The notes: generated from the letters alone by a model not told the origin. A DNA stretch of 64,000 nt from Palaemon carinicauda (GCF_036898095.1 NC_090731.1:146325433-146389432), one strand, 5' to 3'. Counted from the stretch's first letter, positions 40,665-51,570 are shown. Numbers and translations: made by a program.

Positions 40665-40905
40665 CTAGCCAAGCTACAACCCTAGTTTTAAAAGCAAGAT
40701 GCTTTAAGCCTAAGGGCTCCAATAGGGGAAGATGGCTCAATAAGGAGAGGAAATAAGAAAATAATTAAATGATGGGAATAAATTAACAATAAATCATTCT
40801 GAGAAAAGTTACAAAGTCAAAAAGACAGTGCTGATAGGGCAGTGCTTTAGTGCGTCCTCAAGGCAGCATAAAGAACCTAACTGCAGATGTTGGTGCAGCA
40901 GCACG
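40665..40905 (+). repeat. Short dispersed repeat inserted in copy C
   Basis: Starts after a TTATTATTACTA run with CCAAGCTACAACCCTAG and continues AAGCAAGATGCTTTAAGCC and AAGGGCTCCAATAGGG. It has no coding capacity and no match in the other DIRS copies. I recall this sequence type as a common interspersed repeat in decapod crustaceans; this is memory, not a search. Confidence 0.5.
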
Positions 40906-41540
40906 TTCAGCTGCAACAGCAGGAAGTGCATTAGGGCTTTTGTAAGAGAAGGTAGTGCCCCCCCTTTTTTGCTGTATACGGGCTGTCAGGGTGTCAGAAG
41001 TTAGCAAAGCTTTAGTTCAGACTGATAAGGATTTGTTCCTGAGTCTGGTGTTACGGTACAGGCACCGCCGCTTCTGCCACTGTTTTTCCGTCTGCTGAAA
41101 TGCGGAGCGTGATGTAAGCTATGAGGAAGGCGAGTTCACGATCAAAGTTTTATACACCGGTGTCACCTAATGTTGATCCTTGTTGGACTATGCTGCTGAC
41201 ATGAAGCAACGGCTCTCATCTGTTATGCAGTCTTATCAGCCTGCTGTTAGCAAAGCGATGGTTCGTCATGATACTTTTCAGGACGCGTTGTCGCACAGGC
41301 GGCCTAACAGCAAGCTAATTTTGAACAGCGTAATAAGGCTTTTATATCCCATTGAGTGTCTTCTCTTGATACCAGACATCAAACAGCCAAGCGTGTCATA
41401 GAGCGTTTACCTTCCAAGCGCGGCAGCGATTGCTAGGCAGCTAAGTGCGACATTGAACATCAAGCTGAACGTGACATCAGGCGTCAGGCTGAACTTGACG
41501 TCGAGCAACAAGCTCTTGATGGTTCAAGCTACGTCCAGAG

Positions 41541-43090
41541 GACAAAACCTCTCTCTGGTGACTCATAAGACTTTGCTTGCAGCAGTAAAAAAGGTCCACT
41601 GGATGATCTCTTTAGTTCTCCAGGATGCTTATTTCTACTTCCTGATCCATCTGAACTTCAAGCTACCGGAAGGTTCGTTCGTGTATAGGAGGAAGTTGTC
41701 CAGTTTTGAGTTTTTTGTTTCGGGCTATGCAACACCCCTCAAATAGAGGGTGCGTCTGTTAGGACATATCATTGTGTCCTATCCTTAGACCTCTGGAAAG
41801 AAGTATTCCTGTTTCGGGCCTTAGGCTTCGACCTCACCACCGCCCCTCTAGTCTTCATGAAGATCATAATGAATGTGGCAAGCATGCTCCACTCAAGATT
41901 CCAGAGCCTTCTTGTACTTGGATGATTGGCTACTAAGAGCCCCCTCACTCAATCGCTGTCTGAAGGATTTGTGTCTGACAATGAGTCTGTCAGAGGAGCT
42001 AGGACTTCTGGTGAATTCGGAGAAGTCTCAATTGATCCTTTCCCAGAAGATCCTTTATTTAGGGATGGAGATTCACAGTCTGTTTTTTCAGGTTTTTCCA
42101 TCACCTGCAAGAACAGCTAGCTCTCCTAAGGCTTTGTGCCTTTCTAAAGAAGGAGATTTGTTCAGTGAGGGAATGGATGAGTCTCCTGGGAACCTTCTCT
42201 TCACTAGAACTATTTGTATGTCTGGGGAAACGAAATTTACGACCACTTCAGTTCCATCTCGGTTGCCATTGGAGCAAAGAGCACAGCCTCGACAAGGAGA
42301 GCATTCCTCTTACGGAACTAATAAAAGAGTGCCTTCGTTGGTGGAACAACATAAACAGGCTCCAGGAAAGTCTCTCTTTGGAACAAAAGGGCCACAATAG
42401 GAAAATCAGAGATTTCGGGTCTGTGGACAAGACAACAGCAGTCTCCACATCAATCAAAAGGAGCTGTTAGCAGTCCCGTTGGCTCTCAAGAAGTTCGAGA
42501 AGCTAATGATGAACAAAGTAATACAAACCAATGCAGACAATACCACAGCTTTGGCCTACATAGTGAATCAAGGGGGAACGCATTTGAGGCCTCTTTACGA
42601 GATAACAAAAACTCTTCTCGTTTTGGCACATCAAAGAAAGATATCCCTATTGACAAGATTCATTCAAAGGGAAAAGAATGTGAGGGCACACAGCCTCAGC
42701 AGGAGGAGTCTCTCCCCACAGAGGGGACACTGCATCTAGTTGTATGCAAGAAACTTTGGCGGATTTGGGGCCGCCCTTTCATAGATCTATTCGCAACTTC
42801 AAAAACCAGAAGACTAGAGAATTATTGCCCCCCAGTTCCGGATCTCGAAGCGTCACACATAGACGCGTTCCTGATGGACTAGTCACACCTAGATGTGTAC
42901 GCTTCCCTCCATTCAAAGTGCTGTACAAAGTACTACAAAAGTTTGTGTCTCACGAGGGAACCAGATTGACGTTAATAGCCCCCTTCAGGTCGTCAAGGAG
43001 TTGGTTCACAGAGGTACTGGAATGGATGGTGGATGTTCCAAGAAGCTTGCCATTGAGAATAGATCTCAGACAACCCCCTTGGCAAGAAAC
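41541..43090 (+). pseudogene. RT / RNase H / methyltransferase-like pseudogene, copy C
   Basis: Recognisable RT segments include LQDAYFYFLIHLNFKL and the region after a polymerase box (FLYLDDWLLRAP, 41912-41947). RNase H is partly deleted, with only the QADNTTALAY-like part remaining (near 42530). The methyltransferase-like block is near 42740-43000. Multiple stops and frameshifts make it non-functional. Confidence 0.85.
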
Positions 43091-44188
43091 CATCTAAACC
43101 TCCAAGCTCTACGTCTGACTGCCTTCAGACTATCGAAAAACTTGCAAGATCTAGAGGATTTTCGAAGGAAGCAGCCAAGGCTATTGCTAGAGCAAAAAGT
43201 AGTTCTATTTTCAGGGTGTACCAATCCAAGTGGAAAGTTTTTAGAACATGGTGTTAAACTAACTCAGTTTCTTCATCCAATACCTCTATAGCTCAAATTG
43301 TCAATTTCTTTTTAGAGCTTAGAAGGAGGTACAATTTCCCCTCCTCAACCATCAAAGGGTATAGGAGCATGCTTCCAACGGTCTTCAGGCACAACATTTA
43401 GACCTCTCAAATAACAAGGACCTTCAGGATCTCCTTAGTTCCTTTGAAACCTCTAAGAAATGTCAACAGGATTCACCATCCTGGATTTAGAGGTGTTTTT
43501 AAAATTTCTTATGAGTAACAGATTCGAACCTTTGACCTCTGCTTCTTTTAAAGATCTGACTTAAAAGACTTTATTTTTAATAAGCTTAGCAACAGCTAAA
43601 AGGGTCAGTGAAGTTCATTCTTTTAGTAAAAAAAAAAAAAATGGCTTTAGAAACGGCATAGCTATATGCTTCCTGCAGCTTGATTTTCTAGCCAAATACG
43701 AACGTCCTTCTCACCCATGACGAAAATCTTTCGAAATTGCTAACCTCTGATGATTTGGTGGGTGAGGAGCTGGAAAAGGTTCTTTGTCCTGTTAGAGCAC
43801 TAAGGTTGTATTCAGACAAGACTAAATGTATAAGAGGCAGTTCAGAAGCTCTTTGGTGTACAGTCAAAAGCCTGCTTTACCTATGTCTAAAAACACCTTA
43901 TCATATTTCATAGACTTTCAATTAAAGGAGGTCACACACACTGTGGTGAGGCAGATCTTAAGCTCCTGAAAGTTAAGACTCATGAAGATAGAGCTGTGGC
44001 AACTTCTGTGGCTTTTTAACAAAATCGTTCTCTGCAAAGTATGATGAATACGTTTTGGAGAAGTAATCTGTATTCGCATCACTTTACTTAAAACTTGTCC
44101 AGACTCTTTATGAGAACTGCTACACTTTGGGTCCATTCGTAGCAACGAATGCAGTAGTAGGTGAAGGATCTACCACTACACTCCCTTA
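43091..44188 (+). pseudogene. Tyrosine recombinase pseudogene, copy C
   Basis: Follows copy A from the SSTSDCLQT-like region through AKRVSEVHSF (about 43590-43620), an HEDRAVA segment in place of HEVR (43981) and the C-terminal YENCYTLGPFV. An A run near 43629 and other indels break the frame. One catalytic Arg-motif residue is changed. Confidence 0.88.
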
Positions 44189-44547
44189 ATCCCTAGTACC
44201 CTTTTCCCGTATATATTTTTATGATTGGAGGAAATTGTTAGACAATCTTCCGCAATCTTTGACTGAGTCAGGTAAGTCATTTGTTCCTTGAGAGCGCCCG
44301 GAACAAGGGTATTAGTTGAGGTCCTGTCAGCATAGAGGTTATTCTCCGTTTGACAGCTCCTAGAGTTCTTCAGCCCCCTGGGTGGATCGCTGGTTCTCAA
44401 AGGACAGCAGACTTATTAATGCAGAGAACCATTGAAGTCAGCTTCCTTAATAGGTACAAACCCTTAAGCTAGTTTTGTTTTAAAACTCTTGAGTGAAATT
44501 CCATTAATGTTGCTGTCTCTGACCTGCCACCAAGGGTGTCAATTAGC
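44189..44547 (+). other. Copy C 3' untranslated region
   Basis: Non-coding. It retains a GAGGTCCTGTCAG block similar to copy D and a weakened CACCAAGGGTGTC hairpin before the complementary region. Confidence 0.65.
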
Positions 44548-44642
44548 TATTATATATAACCAGCGGGTAAGTTTAAATGTTTACAAAGGATATTTTCATA
44601 ATAAAGTAAATTTTTGAACATACTTACCCGCTGGTTATATAA
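44548..44642. repeat. Internal complementary region, copy C
   Basis: Reverse complements of the outer left end (GGGTAAGTTTAAAT) and outer right end (AAATTTTTGAACATACTTACCC) of copy C lie side by side. Confidence 0.85.
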
Positions 44643-44683
44643 CTTAAAATCCCCCCCATCCTCCCCTCTAGAGACCTATGGGC

Positions 44684-44827
44684 ATAAAAATCTGATACTA
44701 GGAGGGATGGTTCGACCTAACTCCGTGGTGGCGCTAGTGTATACCTTGCATATCTGTGTGATTGTGGCGAGTTTTGAATTTCTGCCGACAGAAGAACAAA
44801 AGCTATTATATATAACCAGTGGGTAAG
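44684..44827 (-). repeat. Right inverted terminal repeat, copy C
   Basis: Reverse complement of 20440-20588 with small differences. It is followed by the shared outer block GTATGTTCAAAAATTTATTT. Confidence 0.88.
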
Positions 44828-44860
44828 TATGTTCAAAAATTTATTTTATGAAAATATCAT

Positions 44861-45171
44861 ATTAAGGTAAATCATTGCAGACTTAATCCTGGCCTAAGCT
44901 AGTCATTGCAGCCTAAGTTTCAACCTAAGGTAAGGATACAGCTGTCAGGTAGTGTGTAGGTGGTTGGGTCACCAAATATTTATTTGGCAAAATAATTGTC
45001 CACTTGGCTAACGCTCGTAGCACAATGTGTACCGGCAACACAGCAAGTACCACTTGCTAGAACAGAGGAGCAAAGATATGCTTAATTGCGAGTAAGAGAG
45101 CCAGGGTGGAGCAAAAACTAATTAAGTGGATAATTGATGTAGTTCATTAACCATCATACGTGAAAATACAA
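44861..45171. other. Spacer between copies C and D
   Basis: No gene. Most of it is the second copy of the dispersed segment seen at 9355-9450 (TAGGTGGTTGGGTCA, GGCAAAATAATT, GCTAACG, AGCACAA). Confidence 0.65.
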
Positions 45172-45185
45172 TTTTAAATATTAAA

Positions 45186-45339
45186 CTTAGCCGGTGAATA
45201 TAAAAATAGCTGACGTCTTCGACGGCCGACAGATTTCAAAAACTCGCGAGCGATCGCCATGAAGGTTGTCGGGTGTGCCTACCAGCGCCGACTATCGGCC
45301 AGATACCGCATATACTTCTCAACCAAACCAGTTCTTCTC
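45186..45339 (+). repeat. Left inverted terminal repeat, copy D
   Basis: These 154 bases match the reverse complement of 51614-51767 with few differences. Confidence 0.92.
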
Positions 45340-45531
45340 TGTCGGTGTTACAGACAACATTGGTTCCGCTCGCGCTAGACCTCGAGTTTTCTACCGAATT
45401 GGTGAAGTACTTGGTTTTGGTTTTATTGCTTTCACTGTGTTGGTTTTTTGCTTCAATAAAACTCTTGAAACCCTTTTTTGATTTTTGTTGATGAACTTGG
45501 CTTCCCTTTGGATTTTCTTTGGATTTTCATA

Positions 45532-46041
45532 ATGGCTGACCCTTCTCCTGTCTATCGCAAATGTGCGAAAGACTGTAACAAACGTCTTCTGAAAGGGCTG
45601 ACCCTTCTCCTGTCTATCGCAAATGTGCGAAAGACTGTAACAAACGTCTTCCGAAAGCTTCTATCGATCCTCATACTGTTTGTGCTAATTGCCGGGGTAA
45701 ATCCTGTCAATTAGGAGATCGGTGTGAGGAATGTGTGGTTTTATCGGAATTCGAGTGGTTGGAGTATGAGAAATATACTCGGAAACTCGAAAGAGATAGG
45801 GTGAGGAGAAGCTCTTCTAGATCTTTAGATTTTTCCTCTTCCTATGCCCCTGAACCTAATCCTTCCCCTGTAGTGGTAGTTTCTGAACCCCCTATTGGCA
45901 CTCATGAACCTTCAATGCGTGATACTGTATGTTATTGGCTATTCAAGCGTTGGGTGAGAAGGTCGAAACCTTGGCATCGGACAGAAACCAGCTTATGTCC
46001 GACGTTAAGCTTTTAAAGAGTCAAAGTAGTAAAGTGGTAAA
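45532..46041 (+). pseudogene. Broken Gag N-terminus, copy D
   Basis: The ATG at 45532 opens MADPSPVYRKCAKDC, matching the Cys-rich start of the A and E proteins. A 62-base tandem duplication (45534-45595 repeated at 45596-45657) throws the frame. The expected zinc-binding segment and the SEFEWLEYEKY helix continue in other phases. A second shift lies near 45930 (AIQALGEKVE resumes in another frame). Confidence 0.88.
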
Positions 46042-48129
46042 GTGGAAAGTGCGACTAATGTGTTTAGTGTTGCGACGGAGGGTTCGTCTGTTCGTGCTTG
46101 TCGCTTACCTAGTCCGAGACCTCTTTCAAGCTCCCCTGCACCAGGGAGAAGGAATGTCGTAGGACTTAAGGGAGTGAGAGGTGTAAACCAACGTACAGAC
46201 GTTCCCTCAAAGGTATCAGACGTTGCTCCTCAAGCACGTCCTTACCATAAGACGGGAGAAACTAAATTCTCCTCGTCTTCCGATGATTTGCCGCATAAGA
46301 AACCTTGGCGTAACGTTTCAAGACCCTTAAAGCGCAAGTCAGTCCCTTCAGGACAGGTCCAGCGTCCTGGCTGTAGTCATTGGGACAGCTCTGACCGTAT
46401 TCAGTCATCGGATGGCTGTTCTCCTGTTAAGTGTAAAGGTGACGCTGAGTCAGAGGGTCTCGTTCGGTGCGATGATTTGCATGCACAGACGTTGCCGACG
46501 TCACGGCCCGTTTCGACTCCCGTTGACCCGAAGTGGAGTGTCTTACAAGACATGCAGTTGAAACTTTCATCTTTAATGGAGGTTTATGAGCATGACCAGG
46601 TTCGTAAAGATCCTTTGCTTGCGGTTCGCCAGTCCGACAAGCGTGACTCAGGTTTTCAACCGCCTAAGCGAGATTTGTCTCGTCATTTTGACGTTAGCGC
46701 TAATGTTATCGGTGCTGTTAAACGTGACTCTGATCGTGTTCCTCGTCAGTTACGTGACGTGGAACGTCATTTTCCGCAGACTCAAGGTGACGTTCAGCAA
46801 CAATCACCGCAGTCTCGACGTGACGTTCGTCGGCCGACTCCGTTGTCCCGACGTGACGTCGAACGTCAGTCGCCACGGTCGGGTGTTGTTTTTCAACCTC
46901 AAGTCCTGCAGTCTGTGCAGTCCCGACGTGATGTCGAACGTCAGTCGACACAGTCTGTTGTTGTTTGTCAGCCTCAAGACTTTCAGTCTTTGCTGTCTCG
47001 ACGTGACATCGTTACCTCTTCTTTTGCTGCGGCCCCGTCGCATATTGATATAGCCTGTCAATCGTTGCCTCCTCGGCATGCTTCTTCGTGTCGCGAGACT
47101 TTGCCGTTGTCGGATGATGTTCCTTCGGATGAGGAAGTTGTTGATCCCCTTCCTGCTGATGTTCCTTTGGGGACTCTTTCGGATGGAGAGGAGCCTAGGG
47201 TTGCTCAGCCATCCCTTGACTTTAAGAAGATAATGCTTATCTTTAAGGATCTGTTTCCCGATCATTTTGTTTCTGCTGCTCCTCGTTCACCTCCATCTGA
47301 GTTCACGCTGGGCCTGACTTCTTCGACTCCGTCGTTCACGAAGTTGGTGCTCTCTCGCTCTTCTAAGAGAGCTTTGAGTTTGTTGGGAGACTGGTTAATG
47401 TCCAGGAGGAATTTGGGGAAGTCCGCTTTTGCCTTTCCCCCTTTCAAATTGGCTTCTCGTGCGAGCCTCTGGTATGACACGGGAGAAGTTCTCGGCTTGG
47501 GGGTGCCTGCCTCTGCCCAGGGAGACTTCTCAAGCCTTGTAGACTCTCCTCGTCGTCTGGCCATGAGATGCTCGAAGGTTTGCTGGTCCTCTACAGATCT
47601 GGATCATCTCCTCAAAGGAATTTTCCGTGCCTTTGAGGTTTTGAATTTTTTGGATTGGTCCCTGGGAGCCTTGAGTAGGAAGGTCTCGTCAGCGGACCGA
47701 GATGTCTCTATTCAGATTATGTCGTGCATGGACAAGGCAATAAGGGATGGCTCTAATGAACTTGCTGCTACATTCACAGCAGGGGTTCTTAAGAAGAGAG
47801 AGAGACTGTGTTCTTTTCTGTCTGCAGGTGTCACTCCTTGTCAGAGGTCAGAACTTCTCTTTGCGGCATTGTCTTTTGCCTTGTTCCCGCAGCAGCTTAT
47901 TAGAGATATTGCGGCGTCTTTTGTACAGAAGGACACTCATGATTTAATGGCCACGTCTGCTCGTAAGGCTGTACCTTCGTCTTCTCATGTCAGCAGACCT
48001 AAATTTGACACGCCAGCGACAAGGTTTATCCCGCCTTTTCGTGGCAGAGCTCCCAGTAGGGGAGGCTCTCGTGCCGATAGCAAGCGAGGCAAGAAGAGAG
48101 GATCTAAATCCTCCCGTGGCAGAGTCTGA
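46042..48129 (+). CDS. DIRS copy D Gag-like protein, main part
   Basis: A 695-codon open frame covering the middle and C-terminal Gag. Residues about 220-330 carry Arg/Asp/Ser repeats (SRRDVERQS and variants). The conserved block follows (LDFKKIMLIFKDLFPDHF, LVDSPRRLAMRCSKVCW, FLDWSLGALSRK), and the end is basic. The listed ATG is probably not the native start, since the N-terminus lies upstream in broken frames. As in copy A the end overlaps the RT frame in the +1 phase. Confidence 0.85.
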   Translation: MESATNVFSVATEGSSVRACRLPSPRPLSSSPAPGRRNVVGLKGVRGVNQRTDVPSKVSDVAPQARPYHKTGETKFSSSSDDLPHKKPWRNVSRPLKRKSVPSGQVQRPGCSHWDSSDRIQSSDGCSPVKCKGDAESEGLVRCDDLHAQTLPTSRPVSTPVDPKWSVLQDMQLKLSSLMEVYEHDQVRKDPLLAVRQSDKRDSGFQPPKRDLSRHFDVSANVIGAVKRDSDRVPRQLRDVERHFPQTQGDVQQQSPQSRRDVRRPTPLSRRDVERQSPRSGVVFQPQVLQSVQSRRDVERQSTQSVVVCQPQDFQSLLSRRDIVTSSFAAAPSHIDIACQSLPPRHASSCRETLPLSDDVPSDEEVVDPLPADVPLGTLSDGEEPRVAQPSLDFKKIMLIFKDLFPDHFVSAAPRSPPSEFTLGLTSSTPSFTKLVLSRSSKRALSLLGDWLMSRRNLGKSAFAFPPFKLASRASLWYDTGEVLGLGVPASAQGDFSSLVDSPRRLAMRCSKVCWSSTDLDHLLKGIFRAFEVLNFLDWSLGALSRKVSSADRDVSIQIMSCMDKAIRDGSNELAATFTAGVLKKRERLCSFLSAGVTPCQRSELLFAALSFALFPQQLIRDIAASFVQKDTHDLMATSARKAVPSSSHVSRPKFDTPATRFIPPFRGRAPSRGGSRADSKRGKKRGSKSSRGRV

Positions 48130-50044
48130 CTGCCCACGTCCTCGGACAGCAGTAGGTGCCAGATTGACCAACTTCTGGCAGGCCTGGGAGAAGAGGGGTG
48201 CAGACCGGGAGTCTGTTTTGTTGCTGAAGGAGGGTTACAAAATTCCTTTTGTACGAAGACCTCCTTTGGTAAAAGATCCGATAGACCTCTCTCCCAGGTA
48301 TCGAGAGGAGACAAAGAGACAGGCATTACATCTTCAGGTGTCTCTGTTGTTGGAAAAGGGGGCGGTGGTGAAAGTCTCGGACCTTCAATCCCCAGGTTTT
48401 TACAACCGTCTCTTCCTGGTTCCGAAGAACACAGGAGGTTGGAGGCCAGTGCTGGATGTCAGTGCTCTCAACGTGTTTGTTGTAAAAACAAAGTTCACGA
48501 TGGAGACCACCAAATCCGTTTTGGCAGCAGTCAGAGAGGGCGACTGGATGGTCTCTCTCGACTTGCAGGATGCGTACTTCCACATTCCGATACATCCAGA
48601 CTCTCAACATTATCTGAGGTTTGTGTACAGGAATGTGGTGTATCAATTCCGAGCACTGTGCTTCGGCCTCAGCCCTGCTCCTCTTGTTTTTACGAGGCTC
48701 ATGCGAAATGTAGCGAAGTTCCTACATTTATCGGGGATCAGAGCCTCCCTGTATTTGGACGACTGGTTACTCAGAGCATCGTCCCGTCATCGCTGTCTGC
48801 AGGACCTACAGTGGACTTTGGATCTTGCGAAAGAGTTGGGCCTCTTGGTGAACATGGAGAAGTCACAGCTGACTCCCTCCCAGACGATTCTCTATTTGGG
48901 GATGGAGATACAGAGTCGAGTTTTTCGGGATTTTCCGTCTGCCAACAGGATCGAGCAGGCTTTGCTCAAAGTCTGTCTCGTGCAAGAGAAAAACCGTTGC
49001 TCTGTGAGAGACTGGATGAGCCTCCTGGGAACGCTTTCGTCTCTGGAACAGTTTATCTCTCTAGGGAGACTCAACCTGCGCCCTCTCCAGTTCCACCTAG
49101 ACTCCCATTGGAACAAGGAGAAGACTTTAGAGACGGTCTCGATTCCAATCTCCGATCCAGTCAAGACTTGCCTAGCTTGGTGGGACAGCAATATAAGACT
49201 TCGGGAAGGTCTTTCTCTGGCAGTCAAGAACCCAAACCATGTGTTGTTTTCAGACGCATCGGATTTGGGTTGGGGGGCGACTCTGGACAATCTGGAATGC
49301 TCGGGTCTTTGGTCCGCAGACCAGAGGAGCCTTCACATAAACTGCAAGGAGCTGTTAGCAGTCCATCTAGCACTAAGGAGTTTCGAGAGTCTGATTCGAA
49401 ACAAGGTGGTGGAGGTGAATGCAGACAATACCACGGCCTTGGCTTACATCTCGAAGCAAGGAGGCACTCTCTCCCACGCTCTTTTCGTCATCGCAAGGGA
49501 CCTTCTCATTTGGTCAAAAGATCGAAACATCTCGCTTTTGACGAGGTTCGTCCAAGGGAAGTTGAATGTCTTGGCGGACTGTCTCAGTCGAAGAGGTCAG
49601 GTGATTCCTACGGAGTGGACGCTCCACAAGGATGTGTGCGAGAGACTTTGGATGACTTGGGGTCAACCCACCATCGATCTCTTTGCGACCTCGTTGACAA
49701 AAAGGCTCCCGACTTATTGCTCTCCGGTCCCAGATCCAGAGGCGGCCCACATAGATGCCTTTCTTCTGGACTGGTCTCACCTGGACGTTTATGCCTTTCC
49801 ACCTTTCAAGATCCTAAACAAGGTGCTGCAGAAGTTCGCCTCTCACGAAGGGACCAGGTTGACGTTGGTTGCTCCCCTCTGGCCCGTGAGAGAGTGGTTC
49901 ACAGAGGTACTTCTATGGCTGGTAGACGTTCCAAGGAGTCTACCTTTGCGGATGGATCTCTTACGACAGCCTCACGTAAAGAGACTTCATCAAAGCCTCC
50001 CCGCGCTTCGTCTAACTGCCTTCAGACTATCGAAAGACCTCTAG
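47987..50044 (+). CDS. DIRS copy D reverse transcriptase / RNase H / methyltransferase-like
   Basis: A 685-codon open frame. Conserved sequence begins at TAVGARL just after the Gag stop. It holds LDLQDAYFHIP, the YLDD box, RNase H (LFSDASDLGWGATL) and the WGQPTIDLFAT, YCSPVPD and AFPPF block. It ends earlier than in copy A (LSKDL) because a one-base loss near 50039 changes the phase. All catalytic motifs I can check are present. Confidence 0.92.
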   Translation: MSADLNLTRQRQGLSRLFVAELPVGEALVPIASEARREDLNPPVAESDCPRPRTAVGARLTNFWQAWEKRGADRESVLLLKEGYKIPFVRRPPLVKDPIDLSPRYREETKRQALHLQVSLLLEKGAVVKVSDLQSPGFYNRLFLVPKNTGGWRPVLDVSALNVFVVKTKFTMETTKSVLAAVREGDWMVSLDLQDAYFHIPIHPDSQHYLRFVYRNVVYQFRALCFGLSPAPLVFTRLMRNVAKFLHLSGIRASLYLDDWLLRASSRHRCLQDLQWTLDLAKELGLLVNMEKSQLTPSQTILYLGMEIQSRVFRDFPSANRIEQALLKVCLVQEKNRCSVRDWMSLLGTLSSLEQFISLGRLNLRPLQFHLDSHWNKEKTLETVSIPISDPVKTCLAWWDSNIRLREGLSLAVKNPNHVLFSDASDLGWGATLDNLECSGLWSADQRSLHINCKELLAVHLALRSFESLIRNKVVEVNADNTTALAYISKQGGTLSHALFVIARDLLIWSKDRNISLLTRFVQGKLNVLADCLSRRGQVIPTEWTLHKDVCERLWMTWGQPTIDLFATSLTKRLPTYCSPVPDPEAAHIDAFLLDWSHLDVYAFPPFKILNKVLQKFASHEGTRLTLVAPLWPVREWFTEVLLWLVDVPRSLPLRMDLLRQPHVKRLHQSLPALRLTAFRLSKDL

Positions 50045-51085
50045 AGCTCGAGGGTTTTCGAAGGAGGCAGCTAGAGCGATCGCGAGGGCTAGAAGATCCT
50101 CTACCATCAAGATCTACCAGTCGGAATGGGAGGTATTTAGAGACTGGTGCTAGTCCTCCTCTATTTCCTCTTCGAGTGCCTCTGTAGCGCAGATTGCGGA
50201 TTTTCTGCTTTATCTGAGAAACGGTCGCTCCCTCTCTGCATCCACCATTAAAGGCTACAGAAGCATGTTAGCTTCTGTTTTCAGGCATAGAGGTTTGGAT
50301 CTTTCGAATAACAAAGATCTCCAAGACCTGCTTAAGTCTTTCGAGACTTCTAAGGAGCGTCATATTTCAACTCCTGCTTGGAACTTGGACGTGGTCCTAC
50401 AGTTCCTTATGTCAGACAGGTTTGAACCGTTAAATTCAGCCTCCCTGAAGGATCTTACCCTCAAGACACTTTTTTTGGTGAGCTTGGCTTCGGCTAAAAG
50501 GGTTAGTGAGATACATGCTTTTAGCAAGAACATCGGCTTCTCGGCTAATAAAGCAGTATGTTCTCTTCAACTTGGTTTTTTGGCCAAGAATGAACTTCCG
50601 TCTCGTCCTTGGCCTAAATCTTTTGAAATCCCTAGTCTTTCTGAGATTGTAGGTAATGAAGTTGAAAGAGTGCTGTGCCTGTTAGAGCTCTTAAATTTTA
50701 TTTATCTAGAACTAAACCGCTACGAGATTGTTCAGAGGCTTTATGGTGCTCCGTTAAAAAGCCCTCTTTGCCCATGTCTAAGAATGCGTTATCTTATTTT
50801 ATTAGACTTTTAATTCGGGAGGCACATTCTCATTTAAGTGAGAAGGATCGTAATTTGCTTAAAGTCAAGGCTCATGAAGTTAGAGCGATAGCAACTTCGG
50901 TAGCATTTAAGCAAAATAGATCCCTTAAAAGTATTATGGACGCGACCTTTTGGAGAAGCAAGTCTGTGTTCGCTTCATATTACTTGAAAGATGTCCAGAC
51001 TCTTTATGAGGACTGCTACACACTGGGACCATTCGTAGCAGCGAGTGCAGTAGTGGGTGAGGGTTCTACCACTACATTCCCTTAA
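49915..51085 (+). pseudogene. Tyrosine recombinase pseudogene, copy D
   Basis: Starts at the ATG homologous to 17570. Compared with copy A it has a one-base deletion near 50039, an in-frame TAG at 50151-50153 and another one-base deletion near 50678. Catalytic motifs survive in pieces: AKRVSEIHAF, HEVR and ASYYLKDV. Confidence 0.92.
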
Positions 51086-51472
51086 TCCCAATATCCTTTT
51101 AATCTACTCTTGAAATTTTTAATCTTGTTTTGGGTTGTACGGGAGACTAAGAAGTCTTTCGCAATCTTTTTGATTTGGCGGGTGGTCAAAATATTGTTTC
51201 TTGAGAGCGGCCAGATTAAGGGTATTGATGAGGTCCTGTTATAGGGGTGTTCACCCTGGATATAGCAGCTCCTGGGAGTCTTTCAGCATCCTAAGAGGAT
51301 CGCTGGGCTTCGTGAGGATAGCGGACTAATGAGGCAGAGTAATCATCAAAGTCAGCTTCCTTACCATGTACCTATACTTAAGTTTGTTTTTTGAATATTT
51401 GTCAAAAACTCTTGAGCATATACGCCTTTATTGTTTTAATACTGGTCTCTACCCACCACCATGGGTGTGAAT
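51086..51472 (+). other. Copy D 3' untranslated region
   Basis: Carries TTTGGCGGGTGGTCA, GAGGTCCTGTT and the CCCACCACCATGGGTGTGAAT hairpin-like segment in the same order as copies A and B. Confidence 0.75.
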
Positions 51473-51570
51473 CAGCTATTTATATATTCACCGGCTAAGT
51501 TTAATATTTAAAAATGATATTTTCATTATAAAATAAATTTTTGAATATACTTACCCGGTGAATATATAAT
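51473..51570. repeat. Internal complementary region, copy D
   Basis: Reverse complements of both outer ends joined, meeting near 51513. Confidence 0.9.

Larger units (their letters stand above)
39849..41540 (+). pseudogene. Gag-like remnant of copy C, right part
   Basis: Continues the Gag of copy C after the Gypsy insertion. At 39930-40110 there are 24-bp repeats encoding an 8-residue unit like DASRQAER, comparable to the 27-bp repeats of copy E. Beyond that the frame is lost. A repeat insertion sits at about 40665-40905. A short stretch at 41180-41290 (AADMKQRLSSVMQSYQPA) still resembles Gag. The conserved C-terminal Gag block is missing. Confidence 0.7.
20425..44860 (+). mobile_element. 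DIRS-like copy C, old host of nested insertions
   Basis: The left terminus (CTTACCCACTGG from 20440) and right terminus (CCAGTGGGTAAG ending 44827) are inverted repeats of about 145 bases. An internal complementary region lies at 44548-44642. The element is split by DIRS copy B (20741-27484), by a Ty3/Gypsy element (28604-39844, flanked by GCGC duplications) and by a dispersed repeat near 40665. Remaining C segments are 20425-20740, 27485-28603 and 39849-44860. The genes are full of stops and frameshifts. Confidence 0.88.
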
